From the NCBI RefSeq assembly GCF_019219825.1, contig NZ_JAHUXH010000018.1:1-64000 (forward strand): a stretch of DNA of 64,000 bases, read 5' to 3'. Made by a program: the position numbers and the translations under genes. The stretch is from Streptomyces sp. TRM70350. GTDB lineage: Bacteria; Actinomycetota; Actinomycetes; Streptomycetales; Streptomycetaceae. The notes below the pieces were generated by a model. The model was given only the letters and a program-made list of their open reading frames with translations. It had not been told where the DNA came from and made no database searches. This document shows, in pieces, positions 34,832 to 43,308 of the stretch (the first letter of the stretch is position 1; every line of letters starts with the position of its first letter).

Positions 34832-35713
34832 TCAGGAGGCGGCGAGGTCCCGGTGGACGACCTTGGCCACGCCCTGGATGGTCGCGATGCCGTAGTTCAT
34901 GGTGCTGTTGCCTTGGGTGAGCACGGTGATCGTGTAGTCGTGGCCACGGCCCTTGAAGGCGCCGACGCTGTGCACCCGCCAGCCATGCGTGGCCCGCTGC
35001 AGCCAGCCGTTCTTGACAGCGACGGAGACCCCGGACGGCACCCCGTACGGCGTGCCCCAGCGCTGCGAGGAGACGACCTGGCCCATCAGCTTCAGGATGT
35101 AGGCGCGTGAGTTGTCGCTGAGCACCCTGTTCTTGGCGGTGATGAGCTTGAGCAGCTTCTGCTCGTCGGTGACGGTGATCCGGGTCAGGCCCCAGTAGCC
35201 GTTCGCGCCGGGCTTGGTCTGCGTCATGCCTGCGGCGGCGAGGAAGCCTTTGATCTTCGTCATGCCCAGCTGCCTCCACAGGGTGGAGGTCGCGGCGTTG
35301 TCCGACTTGGTGATCATGGCCTTGGTGAGGGAGACCTCGCGGGCGGTGAGGTACCGGTTGTGCTTCTTCGCGTCCCACAGCAGCGTGGCGAGGACGGTGA
35401 CCTTGACGACGCTGGCCGAGTCGTAGGTGGTGGAGGGCCGCAGGGTGCAGGTGGTTTTCGTGGAACGGTCGTAGAGGCCGACCGCGATGGTCCCCTTGCG
35501 GTCGGCGAGGGCGGCGGTGATGTCCTTCTTGAGCTTGGCGGCGAGGCCCGCCTTGGCGGACGTACAGCCGACGGTGGGTGTGGGCGCCGCGGCGGCGGGC
35601 GAGGCGGCCGCGACGCACGCTATGAGCACACCGGCGCCCACTCCTGCCGCGCCGAGCGCTCTGGCGCGTCCGGAAATGCCTCTTGACGTGTCGCTCGGTA
35701 TCCCGTGAGTCAT
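34832..35713 (-). CDS. Secreted class A beta-lactamase-like serine hydrolase
   Basis: This 293-residue exported protein of the Beta-lactamase2 family has the hydrophobic signal GVGAGVLIACVAAASPAAAA. The SxxK motif is in YDSASVVKVTVL, SDN in MITKSDNAATSTL and a KTG-like VKNGWL in the last third. KNG instead of KTG, and no evident Omega-loop ExxLN, make real penicillin hydrolysis doubtful; a wall-related or esterase role is possible. A GTG at 35728 is an alternative start. An 11-bp perfect palindrome spans the start codon region. Confidence 0.82.
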   Translation of the reverse strand: MTHGIPSDTSRGISGRARALGAAGVGAGVLIACVAAASPAAAAPTPTVGCTSAKAGLAAKLKKDITAALADRKGTIAVGLYDRSTKTTCTLRPSTTYDSASVVKVTVLATLLWDAKKHNRYLTAREVSLTKAMITKSDNAATSTLWRQLGMTKIKGFLAAAGMTQTKPGANGYWGLTRITVTDEQKLLKLITAKNRVLSDNSRAYILKLMGQVVSSQRWGTPYGVPSGVSVAVKNGWLQRATHGWRVHSVGAFKGRGHDYTITVLTQGNSTMNYGIATIQGVAKVVHRDLAAS

Positions 35714-35731
35714 GTTCTCTTGACTCACGGG
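35702..35731. promoter_or_regulatory. Perfect 11-bp inverted repeat over the beta-lactamase-like start
   Basis: CCCGTGAGTCA (35702-35712) and TGACTCACGGG (35721-35731) are exact complements with an 8-base spacer. The ATG at 35713 lies in the spacer and the alternative GTG at 35728 lies in the upstream arm. It could be an operator or an mRNA hairpin masking translation initiation. Confidence 0.75.
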
Positions 35732-35782
35732 TTCGGGGGAAAGGTTGTACCGAGTACCGCATCAAGCAACGTTGGCTCTGTC

Positions 35783-35866
35783 GCTCGCCGGTGGTTGCTC
35801 GCCGGTGGTTGCTCGCCAGTGGTTGCTCGCCAGTGGTTGCTCGCCAGTGGTTGCTCGCCAGTGGTT
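35783..35866. repeat. Six tandem copies of a 14-bp unit
   Basis: GCTCGCCAGTGGTT is repeated six times without gaps; the first two copies have GG in place of AG in the middle (GCTCGCCGGTGGTT). Unit length is constant and there are no spacers, so this is a minisatellite and not a CRISPR array. It is 52 bp upstream of the palindrome at the beta-lactamase-like gene. Confidence 0.92.
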
Positions 35867-35993
35867 GCGATCCTTCGGCGGGGGTGCGGTCATGGTGGAG
35901 GGGTGGGCGTGGGCATGGGCACGAAGCAGTCGGTGCGGTGCGAAGTCCCTTACTTCCCAGCCGTCGTGGTGTCATTCGGCCTGATGTGGGCTG

Positions 35994-36290
35994 TTGGCGC
36001 TGACCGTCTGCACCGGCCTGCTCAGGAGCCGGTACGTCGTGCGCGCGGTCGAGTTCACCAAGGCGCAGGTCCGGCTGGAGAGCCGCGCGGGCGTGCGGAC
36101 GGTGCGCATCGCCGACGTGCGGGCGGTGCGGGTGGAACACTCCGGCGACACCGCAGACGGCTACGTGGAGACATCGCTGCGGCTGGACTGGCGCGAGGGA
36201 AGCAGATCATTCGACTGCCACCACGATCCCACGTTGGGCCCAGCGCGCGTGCGGCCGCTCCCCTCCCACGTCACCGTGGAAGAGCGGTGA
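35994..36290 (+). CDS. Small hypothetical protein, possibly truncated
   Basis: This 98-codon frame starts at a TTG directly behind a stop and has no good ribosome-binding site. The peptide RYVVRAVEFTKAQVRLESRA, VRTVRIADVRAVRVEHSGD and TSLRLDWREGSRSFDCHHDP looks like a genuine beta-rich PH-like domain, so the frame is probably real. It may be the tail of a larger membrane protein whose N-terminus was lost next to the minisatellite. Function unknown. Confidence 0.4.
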   Translation: MALTVCTGLLRSRYVVRAVEFTKAQVRLESRAGVRTVRIADVRAVRVEHSGDTADGYVETSLRLDWREGSRSFDCHHDPTLGPARVRPLPSHVTVEER

Positions 36291-36416
36291 CACGAACTCC
36301 AGGAACCTTCGAGCGGTTGACAATCATGGCCAAGGGGGGGGCGGGGTTGCGGGCGTGGTGGCGGAGGCCGTCGGCGATGCTTGGGGAGGCGCCTTCACCC
36401 TTGTTATGGTGCGCCG

Positions 36417-36845
36417 ATGTCATCGACCAGGCAGTTCCAAGTCACCTTCGACTGCGCGGAACCTGAGCGTCTCGCTCGCTTTTGGTGCGAGGTGCTGGGG
36501 TACGTCGTACCGCCGCCACCGGCGGGGTTCGCCACTTGGGACGATTTCAAGCGCTCCCAGCCTCCCGAGGATCGGGGTTCATGGTTCGCCTGCAGTGATC
36601 CCTCAGGTGTGGGCCCGCGACTGTTCTTTCAGCGCGTCCCCGAAGGCAAGGTCGCCAAGAATCGGCTGCATCTTGACGTGAGAGTCGGTACCGGACTCGT
36701 GGGGGAAGAGCGCCTGGCCGCGCTCGAGGCCGAATGCGCACGACTGGTCCCTCTCGGCGCGGTACGCGTGCGACTCCTGTATGACGGCAACGATTCGTGC
36801 ATCGTGATGCAGGACATCGAGGGCAACGAGTTCTGTCTCGATTGA
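36417..36845 (+). CDS. VOC/glyoxalase-like domain protein
   Basis: This 142-residue protein has two beta-alpha-beta-beta-beta modules of the vicinal-oxygen-chelate superfamily (Glyoxalase_6-like). The first contains VTFDCAEPERLARFWCEVLGY, written here as VTFDCAEPERLARFW plus CEVLGY. The second contains RLHLDVRVG and ends VMQDIEGNEFCLD, the Glu being a usual metal ligand. The ATG at 36417 has no strong ribosome-binding site. The substrate cannot be inferred; such proteins include thiol-transfer and dioxygenase-like enzymes. Confidence 0.8.
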   Translation: MSSTRQFQVTFDCAEPERLARFWCEVLGYVVPPPPAGFATWDDFKRSQPPEDRGSWFACSDPSGVGPRLFFQRVPEGKVAKNRLHLDVRVGTGLVGEERLAALEAECARLVPLGAVRVRLLYDGNDSCIVMQDIEGNEFCLD

Positions 36846-36913
36846 GCGTCCTCCGAGCCAGCGAGGTGGGGAGCCGTCTCCCTTGGGCCTCTCTGGCCTC
36901 GCAGGGGCGAGAG

Positions 36914-37220
36914 TTATCCCGTGAGGGCGAGGGTGTGCAGCCGGGCGATGCCGAGCATCGCGGTGTGAATGCCGTCGCCCTTCAGACGCAGCCGCGAAGG
37001 GACTTCCAGGTCTTCATTCGCGCGAAGACGTGCTCGGTCTGGCCGCGTTCGCGGCGATGCGGAATGACAGGTCGGTGCCCCGGTAGCCGCCGTCCGCGAT
37101 GACCGTGGTCCGACCGACGGCGACGACGCCGATGATGCGGTCAGCGGCCGACTTCGACGCCGTGAGCAGCGGGGTGAGCTGCCGCAGGGCCGACCTTGTG
37201 CTCGGGCATCGCGCCTTTCC
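36914..37220 (-). pseudogene. DDE transposase C-terminal relic
   Basis: Fragments of an IS5-type (DDE_Tnp_4) transposase remain in shifted frames: AADRIIGVV and TVIADGGYRGTDL, then VFARMKTWKS and LKGDGIHTAMLGIARLHTLALTG with a stop at 36914-36916. The N-terminal part and at least two of the three catalytic acids are missing, and there are several small deletions. It lies between the VOC gene and the secreted nuclease and is inactive. It is a different subgroup from the IS5 scrap at 16 kb. Confidence 0.75.
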
Positions 37221-37445
37221 CTCCGATAGGGGAGGCCATACGTCCACCGTACGCGCGCGGCGGTGGGCCTTCGAGCCGGGCGGGCGACGCCGCGACGGCC
37301 GCCTGCCTCTCAACTCGCGTAGACAAACCCGATTTGCCGTTTCCCGTCACCCGATAGACACGTACAAGCCCTCGACACCACTGCATGTCCATGCCACTCT
37401 CCCGTTTGCCGCCTCCGTTCAACCCGCGTAGATGGGACACCCCGC

Positions 37446-38252
37446 ATGCTGGCGACACGCATACGCCGCCGCTGGAAGTCAGTGGCGCTGACGACGGCCG
37501 CCGTCCTGGTCGGCCTCACCACACCGACGCTGACCGCGACCCCGGCGGCAGCCACGACGACCGCGTACGACTCGACGTACTACAAGAACGCGATCGGCAA
37601 GACGGGGACGAGCCTCAAGTCCTCGCTGCACACGATCATCAGCGACCAGACGAAGCTGTCCTACTCCTCCGTCTGGAACGCCCTGAAGGTCACCGACCAG
37701 GACCCGAACAACAGCAACAACGTGATCCTGCTGTACTCGGGCATCTCCCGCAGCAAGTCCCTCAACGGCGGCGACGTCGGCGACTGGAACCGCGAGCACG
37801 TGTGGGCCAAGTCCCACGGCGACTTCGGCACCTCCACCGGCCCCGGCACCGACCTGCACCACCTGCGCCCCGAGGACGTCCAGGTCAACTCCATACGCGG
37901 CAACAAGGACTTCGACAACGGCGGCAGCAGCTTCACCAACAGCGGCGGCAGCCTCACCGACTCTGACTCCTTCGAGCCCCGCGACGCCGTCAAGGGCGAC
38001 GTGGCCCGCATGATCCTGTACATGGCCGTCCGCTACGAGGGCGACGACAGCTGGCCCGACCTGGAGCCCAACAACTCCACCAGCAACGGCAGCGCCCCCT
38101 ACCACGGCCGCCTCTCCGTCCTGAAGCAGTGGCACGAGCAGGACCCGCCGAGCGCCTTCGAGGAGCGCCGCAACGACGTCATCTACAACTCCTACCAGCA
38201 CAACCGCAACCCGTTCATCGACCACCCTGAGTGGGTCGAGGCGATCTGGTAG
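37446..38252 (+). CDS. Secreted endonuclease I family nuclease
   Basis: This 268-residue extracellular nuclease has a signal peptide (VALTTAAVLVGLTTPTLTA, cleavage after AAA near residue 36). The His-Me finger motif is GDWNREHVWAKSHGDFG, with further conserved DLHHLRPEDVQVNSIRGNKD and FEPRDAVKGDVARMILYMA. This is the Endonuclease_1 (PF04231-type) fold of E. coli EndA and Bacillus Bsn, which degrades DNA or RNA non-specifically. The ATG at 37446 lies just upstream of the signal peptide. No lysis or competence partners adjoin. Confidence 0.88.
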   Translation: MLATRIRRRWKSVALTTAAVLVGLTTPTLTATPAAATTTAYDSTYYKNAIGKTGTSLKSSLHTIISDQTKLSYSSVWNALKVTDQDPNNSNNVILLYSGISRSKSLNGGDVGDWNREHVWAKSHGDFGTSTGPGTDLHHLRPEDVQVNSIRGNKDFDNGGSSFTNSGGSLTDSDSFEPRDAVKGDVARMILYMAVRYEGDDSWPDLEPNNSTSNGSAPYHGRLSVLKQWHEQDPPSAFEERRNDVIYNSYQHNRNPFIDHPEWVEAIW

Positions 38253-38361
38253 CCACGACGGACACCGCACACGGGGCCGAGTTCCTCAGCGCGCACGACC
38301 ACGGGGAACTCGACCTCGGTACCGCCGCGCAGCGGGGCGAGTCGTCGTCAAGGGCGAGACC

Positions 38362-39268
38362 ACTGACTTCGGCTCGTCAAGGTGACGCTGGTTCGTCGAG
38401 GGTCAGGCCGGTGCCTGCTATGAAGCCGTCGAGGGTGCTGGACCGGTACTGAAGGCGCTTGAGCCGGTTGCGTACGAGTGCTTCGAGCCGATCGAGGGCG
38501 ACGACGGCGAGGTTGGCCAGGCTGCGTTTGACGTGTGCCCATACCCCACTCGACCAGGTTGAGGTCGGGCGAGTAGGCCGGCAGGAGGAACACCGTCAGC
38601 CACTCACGCTCGGCAATCAGCTCACCCATGGCGCGGGAGACGTGGGTGTTCAGGCGGCCCATACCAGCACGACCGGCGCCTTGACGAGCTGGTGGACGCC
38701 GTCGATCAGCGCGATGAAGTCCCGCTCGCCCATGCTGCGGCGTCTGCCCTTGCCCGCTCGGTGGGTGCGCAGGCGGTGGCACTGCCGGGTCCGGGAGCCG
38801 GGCCGGTGCATCAGCCTCGTCGCACCCGAGACGCTGTAGGAGACGTGGAACTTCCGGCCGATCAGCGTGGCCACCCTCGCTGTGGTCCACACCTGGTCCT
38901 CCACCCAGCCGTGCGCGGCCGGACCCTGCTCCAGATACGCGGCCAGCTTCTCCAGACAGCGCGGGGACAGACGGCACCGCGAACCGCTCGGGCCACGGGA
39001 GACCAGAGCCCCCGCACCACCGTCCCGCCACAACTGATGCCACTGGTAGGCCGACTTCCGGCTCACCCGCAGTTGGCGCGCGACCTCCGATGGCTTGACC
39101 TTCCGCTCGAACAGCTCGCCCGCCCACATCCGCACGGTCTCCCGGCGCCGGCGTCCCGCAGCAGTCAGCCCGCCCCCATCCGCATATCTCACACAGCACG
39201 GGATACGGCCACCGCTCCAGGCCCATCACGGACTTCGCCGAAGTTCACCCTGACGAGCCGAAGTCAGT
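38362..39268. mobile_element. Shrunken IS630-family element with terminal inverted repeats
   Basis: The left end ACTGACTTCGGCTCGTCAAG (from 38362) and the right end, read inward on the other strand (ending at 39268), ACTGACTTCGGCTCGTCAGG, match at 19 of 20 bases. Both continue GTGA. The element is about 907 bp and encloses one broken transposase gene on the minus strand. A TA occurs outside the right end but not the left, so the expected TA target duplication is not intact. Confidence 0.85.
38377..39192 (-). pseudogene. IS630-family transposase, internally deleted and frameshifted
   Basis: The frame starts at 39192 as MRYADGGGLTAAGRRRRETV, with a helix-turn-helix region PSEVARQLRVSRKSAYQWHQ. 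After VSYSVSGATRLMHRPG a central stretch including the first catalytic Asp (the FEDESGQ region) has been deleted. After LVKAPVVLVWAA a frameshift passes to LNTHVSRAMGELIAEREW and FLLPAYSPDLNLVE. A second shift leads to LANLAVVALDRLEALVRNRL and TLDGFIAGTGLTLDEPASP, stop at 38377. It is inactive, though the ends remain recognisable and could be mobilised in trans. Confidence 0.85.
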
Positions 39269-39382
39269 AACTGGCCGCTGACAGACGTCGCTTCTTTGCA
39301 TTCTCGTCGGCTTGCCCGGGCCAGCGGGTTGATCGGTCCGCGAGCCTTGATCGCTGCCGAGCCTGCTGATTGGCTGGCTGAC

Positions 39383-39922
39383 ATGACTGACCTCGGACCC
39401 GTCGCTTGGCCGCCTGCCCCGATCAGGACCGAGAGGCTCGTGCTCCGTGAGCCCGAGGCCCGGGACCGTGCGGCGTTCATCGAGCTGCTGGCGTCGCCAG
39501 AGGTGCACACCTACCTCGGCGGCCCCAGGCCGCGTGACGAGCTTGAGCGCGAGATGCCCGGAGCGCCCGAGCGGTGGCCCGGGAGTTTCGTCGTTGATCT
39601 CGACGGGGCGATGATCGGCCAGATCCTGCTCAGGAGAGCAACGGGGCACCGTCGCCCGGCTGCCGCGGGGAAGGCCGATCTCGGCTACCTGTTCCTGCCG
39701 CGAGCGTGGGGATTCGGGTACGCCGCCGAGGCGTGCGCGGCGGCACTCGACTGGTTCGACGGCGTCCTTCCCGGCGAGCCGGTGGTGCTCACCACCCAGA
39801 CCGCCAACGTCGGCTCGATGCGCCTCGCGGCAAAGCTGGGGTTCACCGAGGTAGAGCGGTTCCAGGCCTGGGACGCCGAGCAGTGGCTCGGCCTGCGGTC
39901 CCCGGTCATGCCGTCCGATTGA
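39383..39922 (+). CDS. GNAT-family acetyltransferase
   Basis: This 179-residue RimJ/RimL-type N-acetyltransferase has the N-terminal pattern IRTERLVLREPEARDRAAF. The acetyl-CoA motif A region reads ADLGYLFLPRAWGFGYAAEA, and motif B reads NVGSMRLAAKLGFTEVERF. The ATG at 39383 gives the usual family length; an upstream in-frame ATG at 39296 would add an unlikely 29-residue leader. It stands alone between the IS630 element and a truncated small gene. The substrate is unknown. Confidence 0.82.
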   Translation: MTDLGPVAWPPAPIRTERLVLREPEARDRAAFIELLASPEVHTYLGGPRPRDELEREMPGAPERWPGSFVVDLDGAMIGQILLRRATGHRRPAAAGKADLGYLFLPRAWGFGYAAEACAAALDWFDGVLPGEPVVLTTQTANVGSMRLAAKLGFTEVERFQAWDAEQWLGLRSPVMPSD

Positions 39923-39999
39923 GCTCATGCCCGGCAGCGCGACGGATCCAGAGGCCGCCCTTCCGTCCCGTGTGACCTGGCCGGTCAAGTGGCAGGGGC

Positions 40000-40245
40000 T
40001 TGTTCGGCCTGGGCTTTGGTGTGGGCTTCGACGGCGGCTACTGGGAGTGGACGGCACGCAGCGGCTACCGCGACATGCCGCCCCACCTGCACGGCCACGT
40101 CGGCTCGTTCGTCGCGAGCACCCACGCCTGCTTCATCAACTGGGGCCCGGCCGAGAAGCGCGACGCCTTCAACGGCGACTGGCGCTCCCGCTACCTCGGC
40201 GACTTCGGCGGCCGGATCGACGGGGTCGGCCCCGGTGCCTGCTGA
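40000..40245 (+). CDS. Small hypothetical protein, probably the C-terminal part of a secreted protein
   Basis: This 81-codon frame begins at a TTG without a ribosome-binding site. The sequence GGYWEWTARSGYRDMPPHLH and STHACFINWGPAEKRDAFNG, with two Cys and many aromatics, looks like the folded end of a small exported protein, not random translation. No signal peptide is present, so the N-terminus has probably been lost. I do not recognise the family. It converges with the ThDP enzyme, 7 bp between stops. Confidence 0.35.
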   Translation: MFGLGFGVGFDGGYWEWTARSGYRDMPPHLHGHVGSFVASTHACFINWGPAEKRDAFNGDWRSRYLGDFGGRIDGVGPGAC

Positions 40246-40252
40246 TCCGTCG

Positions 40253-41947
40253 TCAGCCCAGGTGCGTCGGCGCGAACATCCGCAGTACCGCGGGGAGAAC
40301 GACCACCGAAGGCCCGGGTGACGCCAGCGCCTTCGCCAGGTCCTGTTCCAGCATCTCGGGGGTCGTGCGGGTCCCGGGGACCCCGAACGACTCCGCCAGC
40401 GCCACAAAGTCGGGGCGCGTCAGTTCCGTCGCCGTGGCCTGGCCGAAGGCGTCCGTCATGTACGCGCGCAGGATGCCGTAACCGCCGTCGTCGACGATCA
40501 GCCAGGTCACCGGCAGGTCGTACTGCCTCGCCGTCGCCAGCTCCGCGATCGAGTACAGCGCGCCGCCGTCGCCGGACACCGCCAGCACCGGACGGGTCGG
40601 GTCCGCCACCGCCGCGCCCAGCGCCGCCGGGAAGCCGTAGCCGAGACCGCCCGCGCCCTGGGCGGAGTGCATGGCGTTGGGGGCCTTCGGGTCGAAGGCC
40701 GACCAGGCCCAGTACGCCAGGATCGTCATGTCCCAGAAGGACGGGGAGTCGGAGGGCAGCGCCCGGCGGACCGACGCCAGCACCTGCTGTTCCAGGGTGC
40801 GTTCCTGGGCGGCGATCCGGTCGGCGATCCGCCCGAGCACCTCGCGTACGCGCTCCCGCACCCCCGCGTCCTGCCGGTCCTCCACCGTCTCAACCGTCTC
40901 CAGCAACGCCTGCAACGCCAGCCGCGCGTCCGCGTGGATGCCCAGCGCCGGGTGGTTGGACTCCAGCTTGCCGAGGTCCGCCTCGATCTGGACGACCCGG
41001 CCGCGCGGCTTGAACGTGTGGTAGTTCGAGGAGAGTTCGCCGAGGCCGGAGCCGACCACCAGCAGTACGTCCGCGTCCTCCAGGAAGTCCGTCATATGAC
41101 GGTCCTCCAGCCAGGACTGCAGCGACAGCGGGTGTTCCCAGGGGAACGCCCCCTTGCCGCCGAAGGTCGTGACGACGGGTGCCTGGAGCCGCTCCGCCAG
41201 CTGGCGCAGCTTCTTCGACGCGTCCGCGCGTACGACTCCCCCGCCCGCGATGATCGCCGGGCGGGCCGCCTTCGAGAGCAGGTCAGCCGCCACCGCCGTC
41301 AGTTCGGGGCGCGGCACCAGCTCCTCCGGCGTCGCGTCCACCCCCGTCACCACCGGCAGCGAGGTCTCGGCCAGCAGTACGTCCTGCGGGATCTCCACCC
41401 ACACCGGCCCGTGCGGAGCCGTCAGCGCCGACCGCCACGCCTCCGCGATCGCCGACGGGATCTGCGACTGCGTACGGACCGTGTGGACGGACTTGACCAC
41501 GCCCCGGAACGAGGCGGCCTGGTCGGGGAGTTCGTGGAGGTAGCCGCGGCGGCCGCCGCCCAGCCCGGCCGTCGGGATCTGGCTGCTGATCGCCAGCACG
41601 GGGGCCGAGGCCGCCCGCGCCTCCTGGAGGGCGGCGAGCGAGGTCAGCGCCCCCGGCCCCGTCGACAACAGCAGCGGCGCCGCCTCGCCCGTGATCCGGC
41701 CGTACGCGTCCGCCGCGAAACCGGCGTTGTTCTCCACCCGCAGGCCCACATACCGCAGGTCCGAGCGGCGCAGCGCGTCGAACATGCCGAGCGCGTGCTG
41801 GCCGGGCAGGCCGAAGACCGTCGTCGCGCCGAGCCCGGCCAGCGTCTCCACGACCAGGTCTCCGCCGCCTCGGCCGGGGGGAGGGTTCAGTGCGGCCTCC
41901 GTCTGCGTGGCCGTCGGGCGGAGTACCAGGTCGTGGTCGTGAGTCAC
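40253..41947 (-). CDS. Thiamine-diphosphate-dependent enzyme (acetolactate-synthase-like)
   Basis: This 564-residue enzyme has the three ThDP-enzyme domains: N-terminal PYR domain (GATTVFGLPGQHALGMFDAL, with the activating Glu in LRVENNAGFAADAYGR), a central domain, and the C-terminal PP domain with the cofactor motif GDGGALYSIAEL...DDGGYG. It is not IlvB: the locus lacks ilvN, and it is coupled by a 4-bp overlap to agmatinase. A decarboxylase or synthase acting on a 2-oxo acid derived from arginine/agmatine breakdown is possible. The exact reaction is open. Confidence 0.82.
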   Translation of the reverse strand: MTHDHDLVLRPTATQTEAALNPPPGRGGGDLVVETLAGLGATTVFGLPGQHALGMFDALRRSDLRYVGLRVENNAGFAADAYGRITGEAAPLLLSTGPGALTSLAALQEARAASAPVLAISSQIPTAGLGGGRRGYLHELPDQAASFRGVVKSVHTVRTQSQIPSAIAEAWRSALTAPHGPVWVEIPQDVLLAETSLPVVTGVDATPEELVPRPELTAVAADLLSKAARPAIIAGGGVVRADASKKLRQLAERLQAPVVTTFGGKGAFPWEHPLSLQSWLEDRHMTDFLEDADVLLVVGSGLGELSSNYHTFKPRGRVVQIEADLGKLESNHPALGIHADARLALQALLETVETVEDRQDAGVRERVREVLGRIADRIAAQERTLEQQVLASVRRALPSDSPSFWDMTILAYWAWSAFDPKAPNAMHSAQGAGGLGYGFPAALGAAVADPTRPVLAVSGDGGALYSIAELATARQYDLPVTWLIVDDGGYGILRAYMTDAFGQATATELTRPDFVALAESFGVPGTRTTPEMLEQDLAKALASPGPSVVVLPAVLRMFAPTHLG

Positions 41948-42954
41948 TTCGCGCGCGCCTCGGCAATCTGTCGGGACATGATCGTGGTCAGTTCGTACGC
42001 CGTGTGGGAGGCGGCCACCGACGTGATCTCCGCGTGGTCGTACGCGGGGGCCACCTCGACGACGTCCGCCGACACCAGGTTGCAGGATGCCAGGCCGCGC
42101 AGGATCTCCAGCAGCTCGCGGGAGGTCATGCCGCCGGCCTCGGGGGTGCCGGTGCCGGGCGCGTGCGCAGGGTCGAGGCAGTCGATGTCGATGGAGATGT
42201 ACAGCGGGCGGTCGCCGATGCGCTGGCGCAGCTGGTCGGCCACCTCGTCGACGCCCCGCCGCATCACGTCCGCCGAGGTCACGATGCCGAAGCCCATCTT
42301 GGCGTCGTCGTCCAGGTCCTGCTTGCCGTACAGCGGGCCGCGGGTGCCGACGTGGGAGAGCGCGGAGGTGTCGAGGATGCCCTCCTCCACCGCCCGCCGG
42401 AACGGGGTGCCGTGCGTGTACTCGGCGCCGAAGTACGTGTCCCAGGTGTCGAGGTGGGCGTCGAAGTGGAGCAGGGCGACGGGGCCGTGCTTCCTGGCCA
42501 CCGAGCGGAGCAGCGGCAGCGCGATGGTGTGGTCGCCGCCCAGTGTCATCAGGCGGGCGCCGGTGCCGAGCAGGTCGTCGGCCGCCGCCTCGACGGTCTC
42601 CACGGCCTCGTTGATGTTGAACGGGTTCACGGCGATGTCGCCGCCGTCCGCGACCTGCGCGAGCGCGAAGGGGGAGGCGTCCTGCGCCGGGTTGTACGGC
42701 CGCAGCAGCCGGGACGCCTCGCGGATCGCGTTGCCGCCGAAGCGGGCGCCCGGCCGGTACGAGACACCGGAGTCGAACGGCACGCCCACGACGGCGACGT
42801 CGGCGGTGCCGACCTCGTCCAGGCGGGGCAGCCGGGCGAACGTCGCGGGACCGGCGTACCGCGGGACGCGGGAGGAGTCGACGGGGCCGCGGGGTTCAGC
42901 CGACGGAACCTTGAGGCGCTGGACATCTGCACCATGACGGTCAGGCGTTTGCAT
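41944..42954 (-). CDS. speB: Agmatinase / ureohydrolase-family enzyme
   Basis: This 336-residue ureohydrolase hydrolyses the guanidino group of agmatine or a related compound to urea. Mn-binding motifs are complete: LGGDHTIALP (His), LHFDAHLDTWD (Asp, His, Asp) and YISIDIDCLDPAHAPGTG (Asp, Asp). The ATG at 42954 has GAGGAATTC upstream. It precedes and overlaps the ThDP enzyme gene and is divergent from a PucR regulator, an arrangement suggesting inducible nitrogen scavenging. Guanidinobutyrase or guanidinopropionase activity cannot be excluded from sequence. Confidence 0.85.
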   Translation of the reverse strand: MQTPDRHGADVQRLKVPSAEPRGPVDSSRVPRYAGPATFARLPRLDEVGTADVAVVGVPFDSGVSYRPGARFGGNAIREASRLLRPYNPAQDASPFALAQVADGGDIAVNPFNINEAVETVEAAADDLLGTGARLMTLGGDHTIALPLLRSVARKHGPVALLHFDAHLDTWDTYFGAEYTHGTPFRRAVEEGILDTSALSHVGTRGPLYGKQDLDDDAKMGFGIVTSADVMRRGVDEVADQLRQRIGDRPLYISIDIDCLDPAHAPGTGTPEAGGMTSRELLEILRGLASCNLVSADVVEVAPAYDHAEITSVAASHTAYELTTIMSRQIAEARAK

Positions 42955-43029
42955 TGAATTCCTCAGTTCGAGTGATCGGTCGTTGATCGGATATCGGTGA
43001 TCGGTGGCAAGCCGTAGTTTTCGATCTGG

Positions 43030-43308
43030 CGCGCGCATGCCCCACCAGCCCGTCACTCGCTCCCGGCTCATTGCCGGGACCCGCCTCGTCGCAGGCGGGT
43101 ACGGAGTGACCAGCCCATCCTTCGGACGCAGTGAGGTGCAAAACCGGCGGTGACGTTCAGTTCGAGTGAGCGGACCCACCCCGCCGTGCTTCCTCAGCGG
43201 CAGGCTCTGGAATCCGTGGTCGCAGACACGCTCGGGAGCAAGCACGAAACGGACCACGGACTCCCCGTCCCACAACCGGGCACGGCTCCCGGGGCGGCGT
43301 TGGCCGCG
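43030..43308 (+). ncRNA. Candidate HEARO/omega-RNA of a decayed IscB element
   Basis: A well-formed three-way junction is visible. The outer stem is GTCACTC (43052-43058) with GAGTGAC (43104-43110). Inside are hairpin CCCGGC/GCCGGG (43062-43067, 43073-43078) and hairpin CCCGCCT/AGGCGGG (43080-43086, 43093-43099). It is followed by further structured-looking sequence up to the start of an IscB-like protein remnant. HEARO RNAs lie exactly 5' of IscB genes and act as guide scaffolds. The outer boundaries given are approximate. Confidence 0.5.

Noticed and set aside
35783..35866. CRISPR array
   Set aside because: Units are only 14 bp and directly adjacent with no spacers; a minisatellite.
38253..38361. 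Possible extension or extra gene between the nuclease and the IS630 end
   Set aside because: Only a 35-codon open stretch without start or recognisable sequence.
40253..41947. Acetolactate synthase large subunit (ilvB)
   Set aside because: No regulatory subunit gene, coupling to agmatinase and weak fit; kept as a generic ThDP enzyme.
40667..42937. 756-codon plus-strand frame over the ThDP enzyme and agmatinase
   Set aside because: Antisense shadow of two well-supported enzymes.
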